Made by a program: the position numbers and the translations under genes
Shown here: positions 12,294 through 24,450 of the stretch, piece by piece
How positions within the stretch are numbered: position 1 is the stretch's first letter
Layout: each line of letters begins with the position of its first letter
Origin: Brachynemurus nebulosus
Taxonomy: Eukaryota > Arthropoda > Insecta > Neuroptera > Myrmeleontidae
Reading direction: 5' to 3'
DNA length: 64,000 bases
NCBI GenBank assembly: GCA_035578155.1
Contig: JAPWDM010000004.1
Coordinates: forward strand, 58,760,160-58,824,159
Notes under the pieces: generated by a model
Told to the model about the DNA's origin: nothing
What the model saw: the letters and a program-made list of their open reading frames with translations, nothing else
Databases searched by the model: none

Positions 12294-14025
12294 CAGTGTC
12301 TCTCATAAAGTTCGCATCATATGGGAAACAATTTTACTATTGATTCTTGGAAAAATATCCTAGTTGGGTTAGTTGGTGCATTAGTTTAAATGAGATAGTA
12401 GCTAAACACATCTTACCTCCACTTGCTATTTGAATCGGTCCATGCAAAAAGGACTTCAGTCCATTTTTCCGTAATTTCAGTTTGAATATGAAACTTTATC
12501 TAAGAAGGTAGATACACATTTCTATGCGAAAAAGACTTCAGTCCCATGCACTGTTACCATAGTAACAGAGCATTAATTTAACTGTTCCATGCAGAAAGGG
12601 CTTCAGTCCAACAAATATTATAATTTTTTTTTGACAAACTATGTACAAGAACAGTAGTATATATAGGTAATTCATATGAGTGGTGACAGCATTAGGTACC
12701 ATATAAAAAAAGTGTTATTGTATTATTAAAATCTTATGGCACCAGTTTTTTGTGTAATAAAACACTTCCATGCAAAAAGGGGTTCAGTCCAACAAATATT
12801 ATAATTTTTTTTTTTTTTTTTGACAAACTATGTACAAGAACGGTAATATAGGTAATTTATATGAGTGGTAACAGCATTAGGTACCATATAAAAAAAAGTG
12901 TTATTGTATTATTAAAATCTTATGGCACAGTTTTTTTTTGTAATAAGACACTTTTCTATGCACAAAGGGCTTCAGTCCAATAAATATTATAATTTTTTTT
13001 TGACAAACTACGTACAAGAACAGTAATATAGGTAATTCATATGAGTGGTGACAGCATTAGGTACCATATAAAAAAAAGTGTTATTGTATTATTAAAATCT
13101 TATGGCACAGACAGTTTTTTGTGTTTTTCTCAAAAACACTTATTTTGGACTGAAGCCCATTCTGCATGGACCGATTCATTTGGTAGGAAACCGGAAATTT
13201 CAAATTTGTGAATTATGAAAAATGATAATAATTTGAAAGTTATTAGTCACTTCCTGATGAAATTTTGCCATCGTATCAAAATTAGGCTTAGTAAATATAT
13301 TCCGGTAACTAAATATCTTAGTTTGCAAAAATAAAGCAGAAAAATCTGCTTTTCCAAAATACGACTTCAAATGACCCTAAATTCAAAATAATTATACGAA
13401 TTCTAGCAAAAGGAAAATTATACTAGTCTGTACATTCATAAAATCACAATTATCATCAAAATATTGCCGTAGACATTGGTCTTTCAATAAAAAAATTTAA
13501 CTTGGTCACAAAAAGACGTGCTTTGTAACATTTTTAGTTTTAACAAGCATGAGCAATTGTTACTGCTTTATTTTCTTTGCTGTAAGTAGTCAAGATACCT
13601 CCTCGTTACGAAAATTTCATTTCATTGATGACAGTTGTGACTTTATGAATAAACAGATCTAAAAGAACGGCATAATTTTTATTTTGCTAGAATTCATGAA
13701 CTTTTCTCTATTTAGGGCCACTTAAAGTCGTATTTTGGAAAAGCAGATTTTTGAGCTTTATTTTTGTAGACTGTAATACGTTTATCATACCAAATTTTGA
13801 TACGATGTCAAAATTTCCTTAATATTTCAAAGGACACAATGTTATTGTTTATATATCACAGATTTGAAATTTCCGGTTTCCTGTCAAATTGCAAACTGGG
13901 ATAAGATAAGTTTAGCTATTTTTTCATTTTAACTGATGCAATAACTAACCCTGCTAGAATATTTTTCAAAAAATTTTATTAGTAAAAAAGTTTCCCATAT
14001 TGTGCGAACTTTATAAAAGACACTG
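12294..14025. mobile_element. TA-flanked element with ~130-bp inverted ends
   Basis: Left end CAGTGTCTCTCATAAAGTTC, then GCATCATATGGGAAAC; the right end is its inverted counterpart, ending CTTTATAAAAGACACTG. TA lies outside each end (12292-12293 and 14026-14027), consistent with Tc1/mariner-type targeting. A second pair of inverted arms, about 13180-13440 and 13640-13900, shares AAACCGGAAATTTCAAATTT and AATCTGCTTTTCCAAAATAC. No transposase frame. The left arm is split by the element at 12433-13176. Confidence 0.75.
12433..13176. mobile_element. Inner foldback element with three ~185-bp tandem repeats
   Basis: The ends are inverted: AATCGGTCCATGCAAAAAGG then ACTTCAGTCCA at the left, and TGGACTGAAGCCCATTCTGC then ATGGACCGATT at the right. 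ATTTG flanks both sides (12428-12432 and 13178-13182). Removing the segment restores continuity between the two halves of the host element's left arm. Inside are three tandem copies spaced 183-187 bp, each carrying GGGCTTCAGTCCAA, a T tract, GACAAACTA, and GAGTGGTGACAGCATTAGG. Confidence 0.7.
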
Positions 14026-14367
14026 TATATATGTATGCATATACATTATATACCGGAATGATTGACAAAGATGAACAATAGACATAAACGAAACTTTACG
14101 ACACAGACGACGGAAATGGCCGATAAGGCATGTGAATGTGTCTCAGCTATTTGAAGAAATGACGAACTAGTTTTCTTTAAAACAAATTTAATAAAGTGTA
14201 TCAAATTTATTGTCAAATATGTGTAGTAATTATTTCTTTATTTTGTATCAATTTAAATGTAAACAACCTCACAAAGTATTACGTAAATCATTTGATAATT
14301 AAACTTGAATCAATGTTAAGTGTAAATTTTAATTTGAACCGGGTAAATGAACTCTACAATTCATAAG

Positions 14368-14653
14368 GTGAAAAATTAAAATTTTGTGTTTATATGAAGA
14401 AACTGAGATGAACTAGAAGTGAAAACTGTGAAAAAATTAAAAAAAACGTTACATTTTAATTGTTAAAAATTGAGGTGCATTTAAAATAATTGTCAGCTTG
14501 TTGTGGTGACGCTCCAAACAGAAGCGGCTTGCAAGCGGTAAACAAGCCCTGGGGTGAAATGAAAAATTAAAATTTTGTGGTTATATGAAAAAACTGAGAT
14601 GAACTAAAAATAATAATTGTGAAAGAACTGAAAAACCATTACATTTTAATTGT
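14368..14653 (+). repeat. Direct repeat pair, ~100 bp each
   Basis: AAAATTAAAATTTTGTG then TATATGA, AAACTGAGATGAACTA and TTACATTTTAATTGTT occur at about 14370-14463 and again at 14560-14653. Non-coding and of unknown nature. Confidence 0.6.
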
Positions 14654-15224
14654 TTATATTTGAATAACAAGAATCAAATAGTTAAATTAATTGTCAAATA
14701 TACATAGAATTATTATTATTAAAAAATAATATTAAAAAGAAATTATTACCATTAAAATGGTGTTTAAAATATGTAAAACATGGGTTAAATGATTTTAATT
14801 TGAATTGTACTTAATGTATATACTTAAAATTAATAAACAGTAAAATAATAAAATACTTTTGTATTCATTTTAAAACCATATCTATACGCATGCGTGCATG
14901 CATACATCCATACGCGTACGAATGTACACATATATGTATGTATGTACGTATGCGTATATGTATTAGTGTATTGTATGTATACGATTAAGAACCTCTTTTC
15001 AGCCTCACAACATCTGATTTTAAGGGTCAAGGAGCAGTATTGTAGGGTCAGTAGAGATACTACTTTGACACTATAAGTGGAGAATCTGTCATTTTGCGAC
15101 AACATGTAGGCTTAATGTAGGCTTTTTTTACATGTAATTCTGAAACTACTTTAACCCTATTTAATTCAATTAAAATCAGTAATGTAGGTTTAATGCAGGT
15201 TTAATATTTCGACGCGGGATATTA

Positions 15225-16582
15225 AAATAAATGTACAACTTTAATTATAATTTTAATTCACAGCTTAATTTCTTTTTAGCTAAAATGCTAACTTGCATTT
15301 TTACTTATTGTATATGTGTATCGCGTCGTATACATATGTAGGTGATACCTATATCGAAATATGCAATATGAGTTCATTGTATTGTATAATCGAATGCGTA
15401 TTGTAAATATTAAACTGTGTTGTAAGTAAGTATATGTATAATTAACTTGTGATTATTTCTTAAATGTTTCTTTATGCAGAAAACTATATCATTACAGAAA
15501 ATCAATTGTTTTTCTTTTTCTTTTTTTACAAATATTATATTAATTTAGTAGTTTAAGTTAGAGATAATTTTTTTTGATAAAATAACATAAATTCATATTT
15601 TGTTTATATGTAATAAATACAAATATGTAGTCAATAAACATAAAATATATATAAATAACATAGCTGTGCCATGTATTGTGTTTTTCAATGAACAACCGTC
15701 AAACCGGTAAAGAATAACTGAACTGGTTAGCCTTTTTTCTCAATTAGTATGATATTTAAAAGAAAAATATAGGTGGAACTGTAAATACATATGTATATTA
15801 ATTTACACATGATACTTAAGTGATATTAATATAATAATGTACAAATTTATAATTTTAAATAGTTGTACCCTCTATGTTTTTCAGTGAAAAACAGTCAAAT
15901 CGACAGGCAAATCGTTGAACTCAACAGTTTAACTTTAATTTCAAACTATCTAATAAAAAAATTGTTTGACTGAAAATATTGTATGTATTCACACAACCAC
16001 ATAAAAACATATATGTACACTCACGTGTACACCTGTTGAATTTTTCAATTCAATATATTTTTTCATTAAAAGTGTACAAATTTTTATAAGTCCGCTGATA
16101 TAACCACCGTGGTGGAGCCGATATGACGCTTCGACGGCATACAAAAGTACCCAAGTTTAAATCATACCACTGACTGGATTTTTTTAAATTAAAATAAATC
16201 GATATTTCAAGACAGCCAAGAGACAAACACAAATTATAAACGCCATCTATCGTAACAAGTGAAGAAAAAAAGTCGGTTGGAGTAACAAAAAAGAAAAACG
16301 CCTATAGACGTCAAAAAGGTCAGGTAAAAGGAAAGGAAAGCAACAGAAAAGGAAAGTGTCTATAAATGTCCACACAAAAAGAAAAAATGACGACGTATGA
16401 AAAAGGTAAAACAAAAAATTGGCAACGTCAACGTCATCGCCTGTACGTATGAACTGAAAAACACGTCTGTCGACGTTACCGACCGATATTTTCAATTACC
16501 ACCCACCGAATTTCACACGGCCACACCCAAGAAAAAGTTCCCACGGTGGCCAAAAATTTCCCACCTCAGGTGTCGTATTTCC

Positions 16583-16585
<3 letters not shown>
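15225..16585. other. No supported gene; weak similarity between two stretches
   Basis: AT-rich sequence. Stretches near 15665-15740 and 15875-15940 resemble each other (TTTTTCAATGAACAACCGTC versus TTTTTCAGTGAAAAACAGTC). Short open frames near 16050-16580 have no domain. Confidence 0.4.

Positions 16586-16658
<73 letters not shown>
16586..16658. repeat. (TA)n microsatellite
   Basis: Uninterrupted TA dinucleotides, about 73 bp, abutting the left end of the inverted-repeat element that follows. Confidence 0.97.
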
Positions 16659-16660
<2 letters not shown>

Positions 16661-19371
16661 CATAAAGTCCGCCTAAAATATACGGTCGAGCTGATTTTTA
16701 ATGAGGTCCACCGGGATCCTGCAGATCCGAAAACGTCAGAAATAAGCTATCGAACCGATTCTGAAAATTTTCTCACTGCTAGAGAACTAAATTATTTTAG
16801 ATGGATACAACTATGCTGCACAAAGTCCGTTCGGGTTCTTGGGTCTCAAAAATACCTAAACTAACTACCCAGCCGATTTTAAAAATTCTTTTACTCTTTA
16901 AAAGCTAAACTATTTTAAATTGGTGCAGGCCTTAGATGAGATCCGCCAGTGCTCAATATTTAGAAATTCGCTATGTTATGCAAATACTGAGACAGAAGTA
17001 TTTTTAAATTAAGCTTAAATTTTATTGAAACAGCCAAATTTAAGTAAACAACTAATTAAGAATAAAAAACTAACGGAGAAACATAAATTTTTTGAACTGT
17101 TGCGTAGATATTATAACATTGTGTTCGACTAAAATCATACTAAATGAAATTAATGTACTAGAAACAGTGTTATCTATTGTAATCTAAACTTAATGAACTT
17201 TCTTTTTCTCCTTTTTTTCTGGTACCTACATTATTTGTTTGTGGCTTTATACGTATGTGATTCATCTATATCATAACATCAACTTCGAAATATAAAGGTA
17301 TTTATCTACCTACGTTCGGTAAACAAGACATAGAGATGAAAAATGGGTGATGATGGGATGGAACAAGTAAAGTACGAATTGTGCGAATGGATATGGAGAC
17401 AAGTTAAATAGATAGACAGATGATACATAAACAATAAGTATTCAATGTAAGTGGTAGCGTGTATCAACATGGGATTGTTTGGCTTGTGTTTTGTATGTAG
17501 ATACAATATTTGCAGTTGTCATTTGGGCAATGAGTATAATTTGTAGGTGAGGATGGGATGCCGGAAGGAATGGTTATGGCATAGTTATAATAGAAAGGCC
17601 TTTTTGATATATTATTATCATTACCATCATTCTCAACTTCCACTTTTTCACTGTGTTTGTTTGTTATCTGTGTCGGTTCTTTTTTGTTTTCAGTTTGTTC
17701 ATTTTTTCATGTTTTAGATTTTTATGTATTTATTTTTTTTAAAAAAAAAGGTGATAAAATGTACTTTTTGTATGTTTCGATGTACCTATTTATTTTTATT
17801 TTATTTTATGTTTTCTTATCATTACTTTTTTTTTAAATAAAAACAGAACTTTTTTGAGAAAAACCAACCACATGTTTTCCTTAATTAAGGCATTAATGTT
17901 GTAACTAATATTATAACTAATTAGTTTTTATTACGTTAATGAACGTTTCCTTCTCCTAAGAGCTATTGAACGATTTTCACAACGATTTACACAAACAGTA
18001 TATAGGCCCACGAATCAGGAATGGACAATCTGGCAGTCCAAAGTGGGACATAATACTATTAAAAAAAATTTTGAGAATGCAGAAAAAGGGCCCTGTCAAA
18101 AAATTGACAGGCCGTTTGGTGGGAATCTATCCCTTGCCAGGCGGGCCTAAACATGTCAAATTTTATTCCCTGCTAAAAGTGTTTTATACCAGTTGAAATT
18201 TTAACAGGATACTCCAGACACTCACTGAAGCCAGGAAAAAAAAATTGACAGGCGGTTTGGTGGGCATCTACCCCTCGCCAAACATGCCAAATTTTATACC
18301 CTACTCAAAGTGTTTTATACCGGGTGAAACCTTAACAAGATACTCTAGATATTCACTGTAGCCAGAAAAAAATTGACAGGTGGTTTGATGGGAATCTACT
18401 CCCCGCCAGGTGGGCACAAATGTAAAATTTTATATCGCCTGCAACTCATATAGTGAGTATATCGAGAAATATACATACAGAGAATACTATAAAAATTATG
18501 TTATTAAACAGCTAGGCGATTTGAACGTTTTCATAATGTCGAACGCCGTGGAAAAATCTTACGCAGTGTAGGTGCAGTCAGTAATTCAAAGTGAAGTATA
18601 CCGCTTGAAATTGTAAAAGGATATTGTAAAGTTTAGGCACTTATTGAAGTTATTAAAAAATATGTCAGGGGGTTTGCTGGGAAGGTAGCCATCACCATAT
18701 GGTACATAGGTGTTAAATTTTATACTCTATTCAAAATGGTAACTCATATAACTAAAAGTTACTCTAAAAATTATTTATATAATTAAATATCCAGGCGATT
18801 TGAACTGTTTTATGATGATGAAAATTTTCGAAATGTGTTATCAGTGTATCAAGAAGGCATACTATAAACAGCAATAGGTAGTGAATTGAGAGGAACTGCA
18901 TAATTTTAGATCCAAAAAATAGTTTTGAAAAAGTACATTGGAGGCCATTATGTATCGACATATTATATTGTTATTAGTAGAGTTTTTAATTTATTTAAAA
19001 AAGTTCAGTAATTTGAGCGTATTTAGAAATACCCCTGTCGCAGCATCTGCATAACATAGCGAATTTCCAAATCTTGGGCACTGGCGGATCTCATCTAAGA
19101 CCTGTACCTATTTAAAATAGTTTAGCTTTCTAAGAGTAAAAGAATTTTTAAAATCGGTTGGGTAATTAGTTTTGGTATTTTTGGGGACCCAAGAACCCGA
19201 ACGAATTTTGTGCAGCATAGTTGTATCCATATAAAATAATTTAGTTCTCTAGCAGTGAGAAATTTTTTAGCATCGGTTCGATAGCTTATTACTGGCGTTT
19301 TCGGATCTGCAAGATCCCGGTGGACCTCATTAAAAAATCAGCTCGACCGTATATTCTAGGCGGACTTTATG
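16661..19371. mobile_element. 2.7-kb element with ~340-bp inverted arms, bounded by (TA)n
   Basis: Left arm 16661-17010 begins CATAAAGTCCGCCTAAAATA, then TACGGTCGAGCTGATTTTT; right arm 19022-19371 is its inverted match, ending AGGCGGACTTTATG. Both ends touch (TA)n arrays. Each arm contains two diverged monomers of the ~120-bp repeat that forms the satellite at 19440-20860, including the AAAATCGGT and TAAAATAGTTTAGCT motifs. The interior (17010-19020) is non-coding as far as can be read and contains family D repeats. Non-autonomous or decayed; superfamily unknown. Confidence 0.7.
17955..18450 (+). repeat. Dispersed/tandem repeat D, copy 1
   Basis: Begins near CTAAGAGCTATTGAACGATT, then tandem units of about 130-140 bp containing TTGACAGGCGGTTTGGTGGG, CATGTCAAATTTTAT and AAAGTGTTTTATACC. 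Three units are clear at about 18105, 18247 and 18374, with a decayed one near 18660. The same family is inverted at 24980-25310 and 31830-32215. Confidence 0.75.

Positions 19372-19373
<2 letters not shown>

Positions 19374-19431
<58 letters not shown>
19374..19431. repeat. (TA)n microsatellite
   Basis: About 58 bp of TA dinucleotide abutting the right end of the 2.7-kb inverted-repeat element. Confidence 0.97.
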
Positions 19432-19435
<4 letters not shown>

Positions 19436-19439
19436 AACC

Positions 19440-20860
19440 CGTTGTGTAGCATTCTACGCCGCATTTGCATCCGCAGGACAGTTGTGGATCTCAGATAACA
19501 CAACCTGTACCTATCTAAAATAGTTTACCTTGGTAATAGTAAAAAGGTTTCAAAATCGGTCAGTTATTTTATTTTTGACACTTTTAGGTCCTACTGACAC
19601 TTCAGACCTTACATAACGTAATCTATATGTATCTAAAATAGCTTAGCTCCCCAACAGTGAAAAAATTTTCAAAATCGGTCGGCTAGTTTATTTTTGAAGC
19701 TTTTGGATCCGATGGACCCTGGCAGACTTTACATAACGTAATCTATATTTATCTAAAATAGTTTAGCTCTGTAAGAGTGAAAAAATTTTCAAAATCGGTC
19801 GGTTAGTTTATTTTTACCACTTTTGGGTCCCATGGACCCTGGCGGACCCTAAATAACGTAATGTATGTCTATCTAAAATAGTTAGTTCCCCAACAGTGAA
19901 AAAATTTTCAAAATCGGTCGGTTAGTTTATTTTTGACACTTTTGGACCCATGGACCCTGGCAGACCTTACATAACGTAATCTATATTTATCTAAAATAGT
20001 TTAGCTCTGTAACAGTGAAAAAATTTTCAAAATCGGTCAGTTAGTTTATTTTTGACACTTTTGGGTTCTATGGACCTTGGTGGACCTTACATAACGTAAT
20101 TTATATTTATCTAAAATAGTTTAGCTCTGTAACAGTGAAAAAATTTTCAAAATCGGTCAGTTAGTTTATTTTTGACACTTCTGGATCCTATGGACTCTGG
20201 CAGACCTTACATAACGGAATCTATATTTATCTAAAACAGTTTAGCTCTGTAACAGTGAAAAAATTTTCAAAATCGATCAGGCAGTTTATTTTTGAAACTT
20301 TTGGGTCCTATGGACCGAGGCGGACCTTACATAACGTAATCGATATTTATCTAAAATAGTTTAGCTCTGTAACATTGAAAAAATTTTCAAAATCGGTCAG
20401 TTAGTTTATTTTTGACACTTTTGGGTCCTGTGGACCCTGGCGGACCTTACATAATGTATTCTAAATCTATCTAAAATAGTTTAGCTCTGTAACAGTGAAG
20501 AAATTTTTAAAATTGGTCGTTTAGTTTATTTTTTACAATTATGGGATCAGTAAATCCTGGCGAAACTCATACAAGTCTAGTACTCTAACAGTAAGAAAAG
20601 GGTTCTAAGGATCTCATATAACTTATGGCAGTCCGTAAGCTTCTTGCGGACATCATTTAATTAATTAATTCAAATACTTTAACTTACTAACTGTGAAAAA
20701 ATTTTTAAAATCGATTGGTTAATTAATTTCTGGCCTTTTTAGGTCCCGAAAACCTTGACCTCACATAAAATACCTTAAATCCATTTGAAATGGTTTAATT
20801 TTTTAACATTATTAATTATTAGTGGAAAAATTTTCAAAATCCATTCAAAATATTTTTCCG
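19440..20860 (+). repeat. ~120-bp satellite array, about 9 clear plus diverged monomers
   Basis: The monomer contains ACATAACGTAATCTATATTT, then ATCTAAAATAGTTTAGCTC, TGTAACAGTGAAAAAATTTT, CAAAATCGGTCAGTTAGTTT, ATTTTTGACACTTTTGGGTC and CTATGGACCCTGGCGGACCT. Successive starts near 19621, 19741, 19861, 19979, 20099, 20219, 20339 and 20459 give a 118-120-bp period. Homogeneity is highest at 19600-20500 and falls at both edges (19440-19560 and 20580-20860). Related monomers form the arms of the element at 16661-19371. Confidence 0.92.
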
Positions 20861-20869
20861 TACATACAT

Positions 20870-21345
20870 ATGTACATTGTACATATTTTGTTTTGTTTTG
20901 TTTTATATTTAATAATATTTATATCATAACATAATCTTCAATTTCTTGTTTACTTAAAAAATCAATAAAAAAAAAAAAATCTTCATTACATTAGCTTAGA
21001 AAATCTGTTTAATTTACATTTTTTAACATGGGATAGAACCATGCTAATTATAATGCAATAAATGAGAAACAAAACTCTATACATGTATGTGTGTTATATC
21101 ACATATATGTGAATAGTTTTCACTTGTTCTCACAAAATTCTTTAATAATAATAAAAAAGTGAAATATTTTTATACTTAATAAAGAACTGAGATATAAATA
21201 TAAATTACTTATTAGACTAACAAAGAAAGAATAAAAGTGAAAATTTACATTTTCTCGAAAAATACTTAAAATACAAAGAAAATTATAAGAATATTTTCTT
21301 CATAATTTTTTTTTTCCTTTTCAACGATGTAAAAATTGAACTGCC
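20870..21345. other. No recognisable feature
   Basis: AT-rich sequence with short microsatellite-like runs (TTTTG repeats near 20890); no gene. Confidence 0.4.
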
Positions 21346-21349
21346 TTAT

Positions 21350-21503
21350 GATAGGATCGAATGATAACAAATGGCCAGAAAACCTACTTCTGGGCATCCG
21401 ACGTGTCTGGCTAACGAACTTAGCCAAGCCAATTCAGAATCCAGTCCGCACACAAAATTTCATAAGTGTTAGACGTTTCGTTCGAGAGTTATCGTGGGAA
21501 CAC

Positions 21504-21506
<3 letters not shown>
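21350..21506 (+). repeat. Dispersed repeat A, copy ending at (TA)n
   Basis: Contains GGGCATCCGACGTGTCTGGC, then a variable part, and TTCGTTCGAGAGTTATCG followed directly by (TA)n. Related copies lie at 31475-31715, at 50570-50771 (inverted) and near 51760-51795. The consistent junction with TA repeats suggests this is a family boundary. Confidence 0.7.

Positions 21507-21578
<72 letters not shown>
21507..21578. repeat. (TA)n microsatellite
   Basis: About 72 bp of TA dinucleotide lying between repeat A (left) and repeat B (right). Confidence 0.97.
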
Positions 21579-21581
<3 letters not shown>

Positions 21582-21587
21582 TTTAGT

Positions 21588-21706
21588 GAATATCATTTTC
21601 GTATTCTAGGGACCTCAAAACAGATTTCTGCCATAGTCCCGGACTCAGATTGCGTCATGACACCTACTGTAATAGCTGAATTTCGAGTTTTCGAAATTCG
21701 CTAAAA
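21588..21706 (-). repeat. Dispersed repeat B, inverted copy
   Basis: Reading on the minus strand: TTTAGCGAATTTCGAAAACT, CGAAATTCAGCTATTACAG, TGTCATGACGCAATCTGAG, TCCGGGACTATGGCAG. This matches 9530-9655 and 47779-47830. It is joined to repeat A by (TA)n. Confidence 0.65.
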
Positions 21707-21830
21707 GTAAATATTTTATCAAAAATAATATAATAATTACAAATACACCGAAATAATTTATTGTAATAATAATAAGATTTAAAAAAAAGGATAAAAAATA
21801 AAAAAAATAAAAGAAACGACTGATGGAGAC

Positions 21831-22945
21831 TAGAGATGTGCCAAACAGTGATTTTTGTGTAACCGTTACAACCGTAACAGTTACATAAAAGTAACAGCTA
21901 CAAGTAACTGTTCCAATATCTGTTACAAGTTACCACAGTAACTATTTCAATATTTGTTACAACTGTTACAAGTAACTGTTTTAATATCGGCTACAAGTAA
22001 CTATTTCAATATCGATTACAAGTAACCGTTCCAATATTCCGTAACCGTTCCGTATACAAGTTACAAATTTGGCTTTATAATTTTCCCCTTGAATCTGGTT
22101 CAGATACATCCAGATAAAACTCGATTTAAATTTTCAACTCATTTTTTAATAAGAAGAGTTTAATTAATAAAAAATCTAAATAAAAACTACACTAATACAC
22201 ACAAATTACACTTTTACAGTTTTACACATTTAAGCACACTTCACTCCATAAAATGTTCTTTGCACTAAATAAATTTTTGGATAACAATAATCATATAGCA
22301 ATAATCAACTTCTTGGAGAATGTGATTACTGATTACAATTTTAAAATAAGAAGTTTAAAAAAATGTTTGGGTTTTATTTAAAATCTAGGAAGGCAATAAA
22401 CCGTTCATATAATTTTTAAATCTAAATGTAGGGTAATTTTGTAAATAATACGTGACAATTCTAAAAATCATAAATTTTGGAAATTTTTGGCAGACAGCTG
22501 TTAAATATTTAAAAAACAATCTTATTTTTAGAAAACCTTTTTATATTTTATTAGTTTTAATGATTTATGACATCAATTTCTCCCTTAATACACATTTTCT
22601 TTGTTCGAAAGTCAAATTTGTTTAAAATAGTTACAATTTTATGCAAGCCAGTATTTTATGAGTAATTAAGTACCTACAAAATGTACACAATGGTATAATA
22701 CATCTGTAGGTATACCATTTGTTGTACAAAACAGATTTATGTAAGTAACAAGATAAAATTTTGTAATATAGTAACCATTGGCCTTAGTAGGTACATTTGT
22801 ACTAAACGCTGCAGTAACTGTTTGGAACTGAAAAACAATTTGTAACTGTGTAACAGTATGTTGTTTGTAACTGTTCCATTTTGGAACGGTTACACTTTTG
22901 AAACAGTTACAAAGTAACTGTTATGTTACATTTGGCACATCTCTA
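21831..22945. mobile_element. hAT-like element with perfect 8-bp target duplication
   Basis: Terminal repeats TAGAGATGTGCCAAA and TTTGGCACATCTCTA are exact inversions over 15 bp. ATGGAGAC flanks both sides (21823-21830 and 22946-22953). Subterminal regions carry many copies of TGTTACAAGTAACTGTT-like motifs, in keeping with multiple subterminal transposase-binding sites. The 1115-bp interior has no transposase frame, so it is non-autonomous. Confidence 0.88.
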
Positions 22946-22953
22946 ATGGAGAC

Positions 22954-23640
22954 ATACTGCAACTTAAAATATCAAAATTTTCGTAGAACCTACTTACGAT
23001 TGGAGGCATCCCCAGGTGGTCTCATAAAACAGAAAAATTTTAAAAAATTTTAATCTTTCTTTGTTCAAAGGTCAGTTTTATTATTTTATTGTCATGTACA
23101 CCCATATGAATATTATCAAATAATTACTATTTCTGGCTATTATAAAGCAAGCGACTCATCGCCATCTCTGCAAACCACCTATTTTATAATATATGTATAT
23201 GCACTTACATATTTTAAAAACAAAATGTAAAATAAGCAAATACACTAGTATATAATATACTAATATAGTTTAATTTGATGATAACCAAAAATTAATTGTA
23301 AGCTAAATAATATTAATTTTATATCCTAGGATCATGACATTCATAACATAATAATAATCATAATATGTCTAATATGATATTAGTAAATAAAACACCACAA
23401 AATACCACTTTTATTAAATATAAAACTCTTATGACATGTTTCGGTCAATATGACCATTCTCAAACGTGTAAAGATTACATTCAGATACATGCCTATTTAT
23501 TCGAAATCTTAACTTACAAATTGTTGCAATGGATGATGGGAAATTAGTAGGGATACAATAGTAGTGGGCAGAGTCAAAAACAAGGAAAACGAGTTTAGGT
23601 GGGCTAGAGACATATGACATATAAACAAATAAAGTAGGAA
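22954..23640. other. No recognisable feature
   Basis: AT-rich sequence. Short open frames at 23365-23656 have no recognisable domain. Confidence 0.35.
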
Positions 23641-23643
23641 ATA

Positions 23644-24116
23644 CAGTCGTGTACAAAAATTATAAATCAGAAAATATATTGGAATTGCAAAATATTTAGT
23701 CTGCTTCTAAAATATTTAGTCTGGGTCCTTTATTTACTTCGTGTAAAACTGTAACGTTTCTCTCCGGTCTCTGTCCTGTGTCGATTAAATATCTGGAGTA
23801 AATTAAGTTCTCATTGTTTCGACACTTCGTATTACAAACTGTCTCTACTACACAAATAAACAACACCCAGCAGCTTCTTGTTATTCCGAAAGTTAATAAA
23901 AGACTAACAAATAAATTACATTATTTCTCAAAAAACTTCATATTTCACGTTTTGTGGACCAGGTGTTTTATAGTACGTTAAAATCCTTTATCTATTGTTT
24001 AAAATTAACTTCTGGTATTGCCTTTCATTCTGTTATGAAGCAGATAAGTCATTTTTAAATTAATTTTTGAGTTACACGTGTTTTATGGGGGTGCTTAATA
24101 CTTTTGGCCAAGGCTG
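23644..24116. mobile_element. Tc1-like element remnant
   Basis: Left end ACAGTCGTGTACAAAAATTA and right end TACTTTTGGCCAAGGCTGT form imperfect inverted repeats of the ACAGYCKTGKMCAAAA type common in Tc1-like transposons. TA lies outside both ends (23642-23643 and 24117-24118). Only 473 bp remain and no DDE transposase frame is visible, so the interior is largely deleted. Confidence 0.65.
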
Positions 24117-24189
24117 TATAAACTCATCAAAACATTTCAGATTCAAGGTTTTATGTAGTGAACAGAAAACTTATGAGAAAGTAGTGCGT

Positions 24190-24450
24190 TGAATAATGTT
24201 TGGTATACATTTATTACCATAATGTATTCCTCATTTCAGATACAATTGATCATGATTTTTCGATAAAAAAATTAAATAATTCTTATATTCTAAACAAATC
24301 AATCTTCTATTCTTTTCTAAAAATAAATTGCAAATTTAAAATTTACATAAATGCAATAATAAAAGAAATAAAGCCAAGAAAACGAAAATTATTTTAATTC
24401 AAAGTGACGAAGCATGGTTAAATTTAACTGAAATGAACCATAGTTGTTTA
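24190..24450 (+). repeat. Dispersed repeat N, copy 1 (inverted match at 29178-29398)
   Basis: CCTCATTTCAGATACAATTG, ATCATGATTTTTCG, AAAGCCAAGAAAACGAAAAT and GGTTAAATTTAACTGAAATG recur in inverted orientation inside a MITE at 29178-29398. A 65-residue frame (24200-24397) crosses it with no recognisable domain. Confidence 0.65.

Larger units (their letters stand above)
12078..15220. mobile_element. Outer inverted-repeat element of a three-level nest
   Basis: Left end ATCCCGAGTCAGAATTTTAA plus TACTGCATT is matched inverted at the right by TTAATATTTCGACGCGGGAT (complement ATCCCGCGTCGAAATATTAA) plus TGCATTAAACC. The ends match over about 30 bp with several mismatches, suggesting an old copy. It encloses the TA-flanked element at 12294-14025. 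Sequence outside that insertion is non-coding, with AACCCTACATTAAAG-like motifs repeated near both ends. Superfamily unknown. Confidence 0.5.

Noticed and set aside
12433..13176. Evenly spaced repeats as a CRISPR array
   Set aside because: Units are ~185-bp head-to-tail duplications without unique spacers, within a eukaryotic foldback element.
16247..16600. Pair of opposing 80-155-codon frames
   Set aside because: No recognisable domain; the plus frame is extended artificially by (TA)n.
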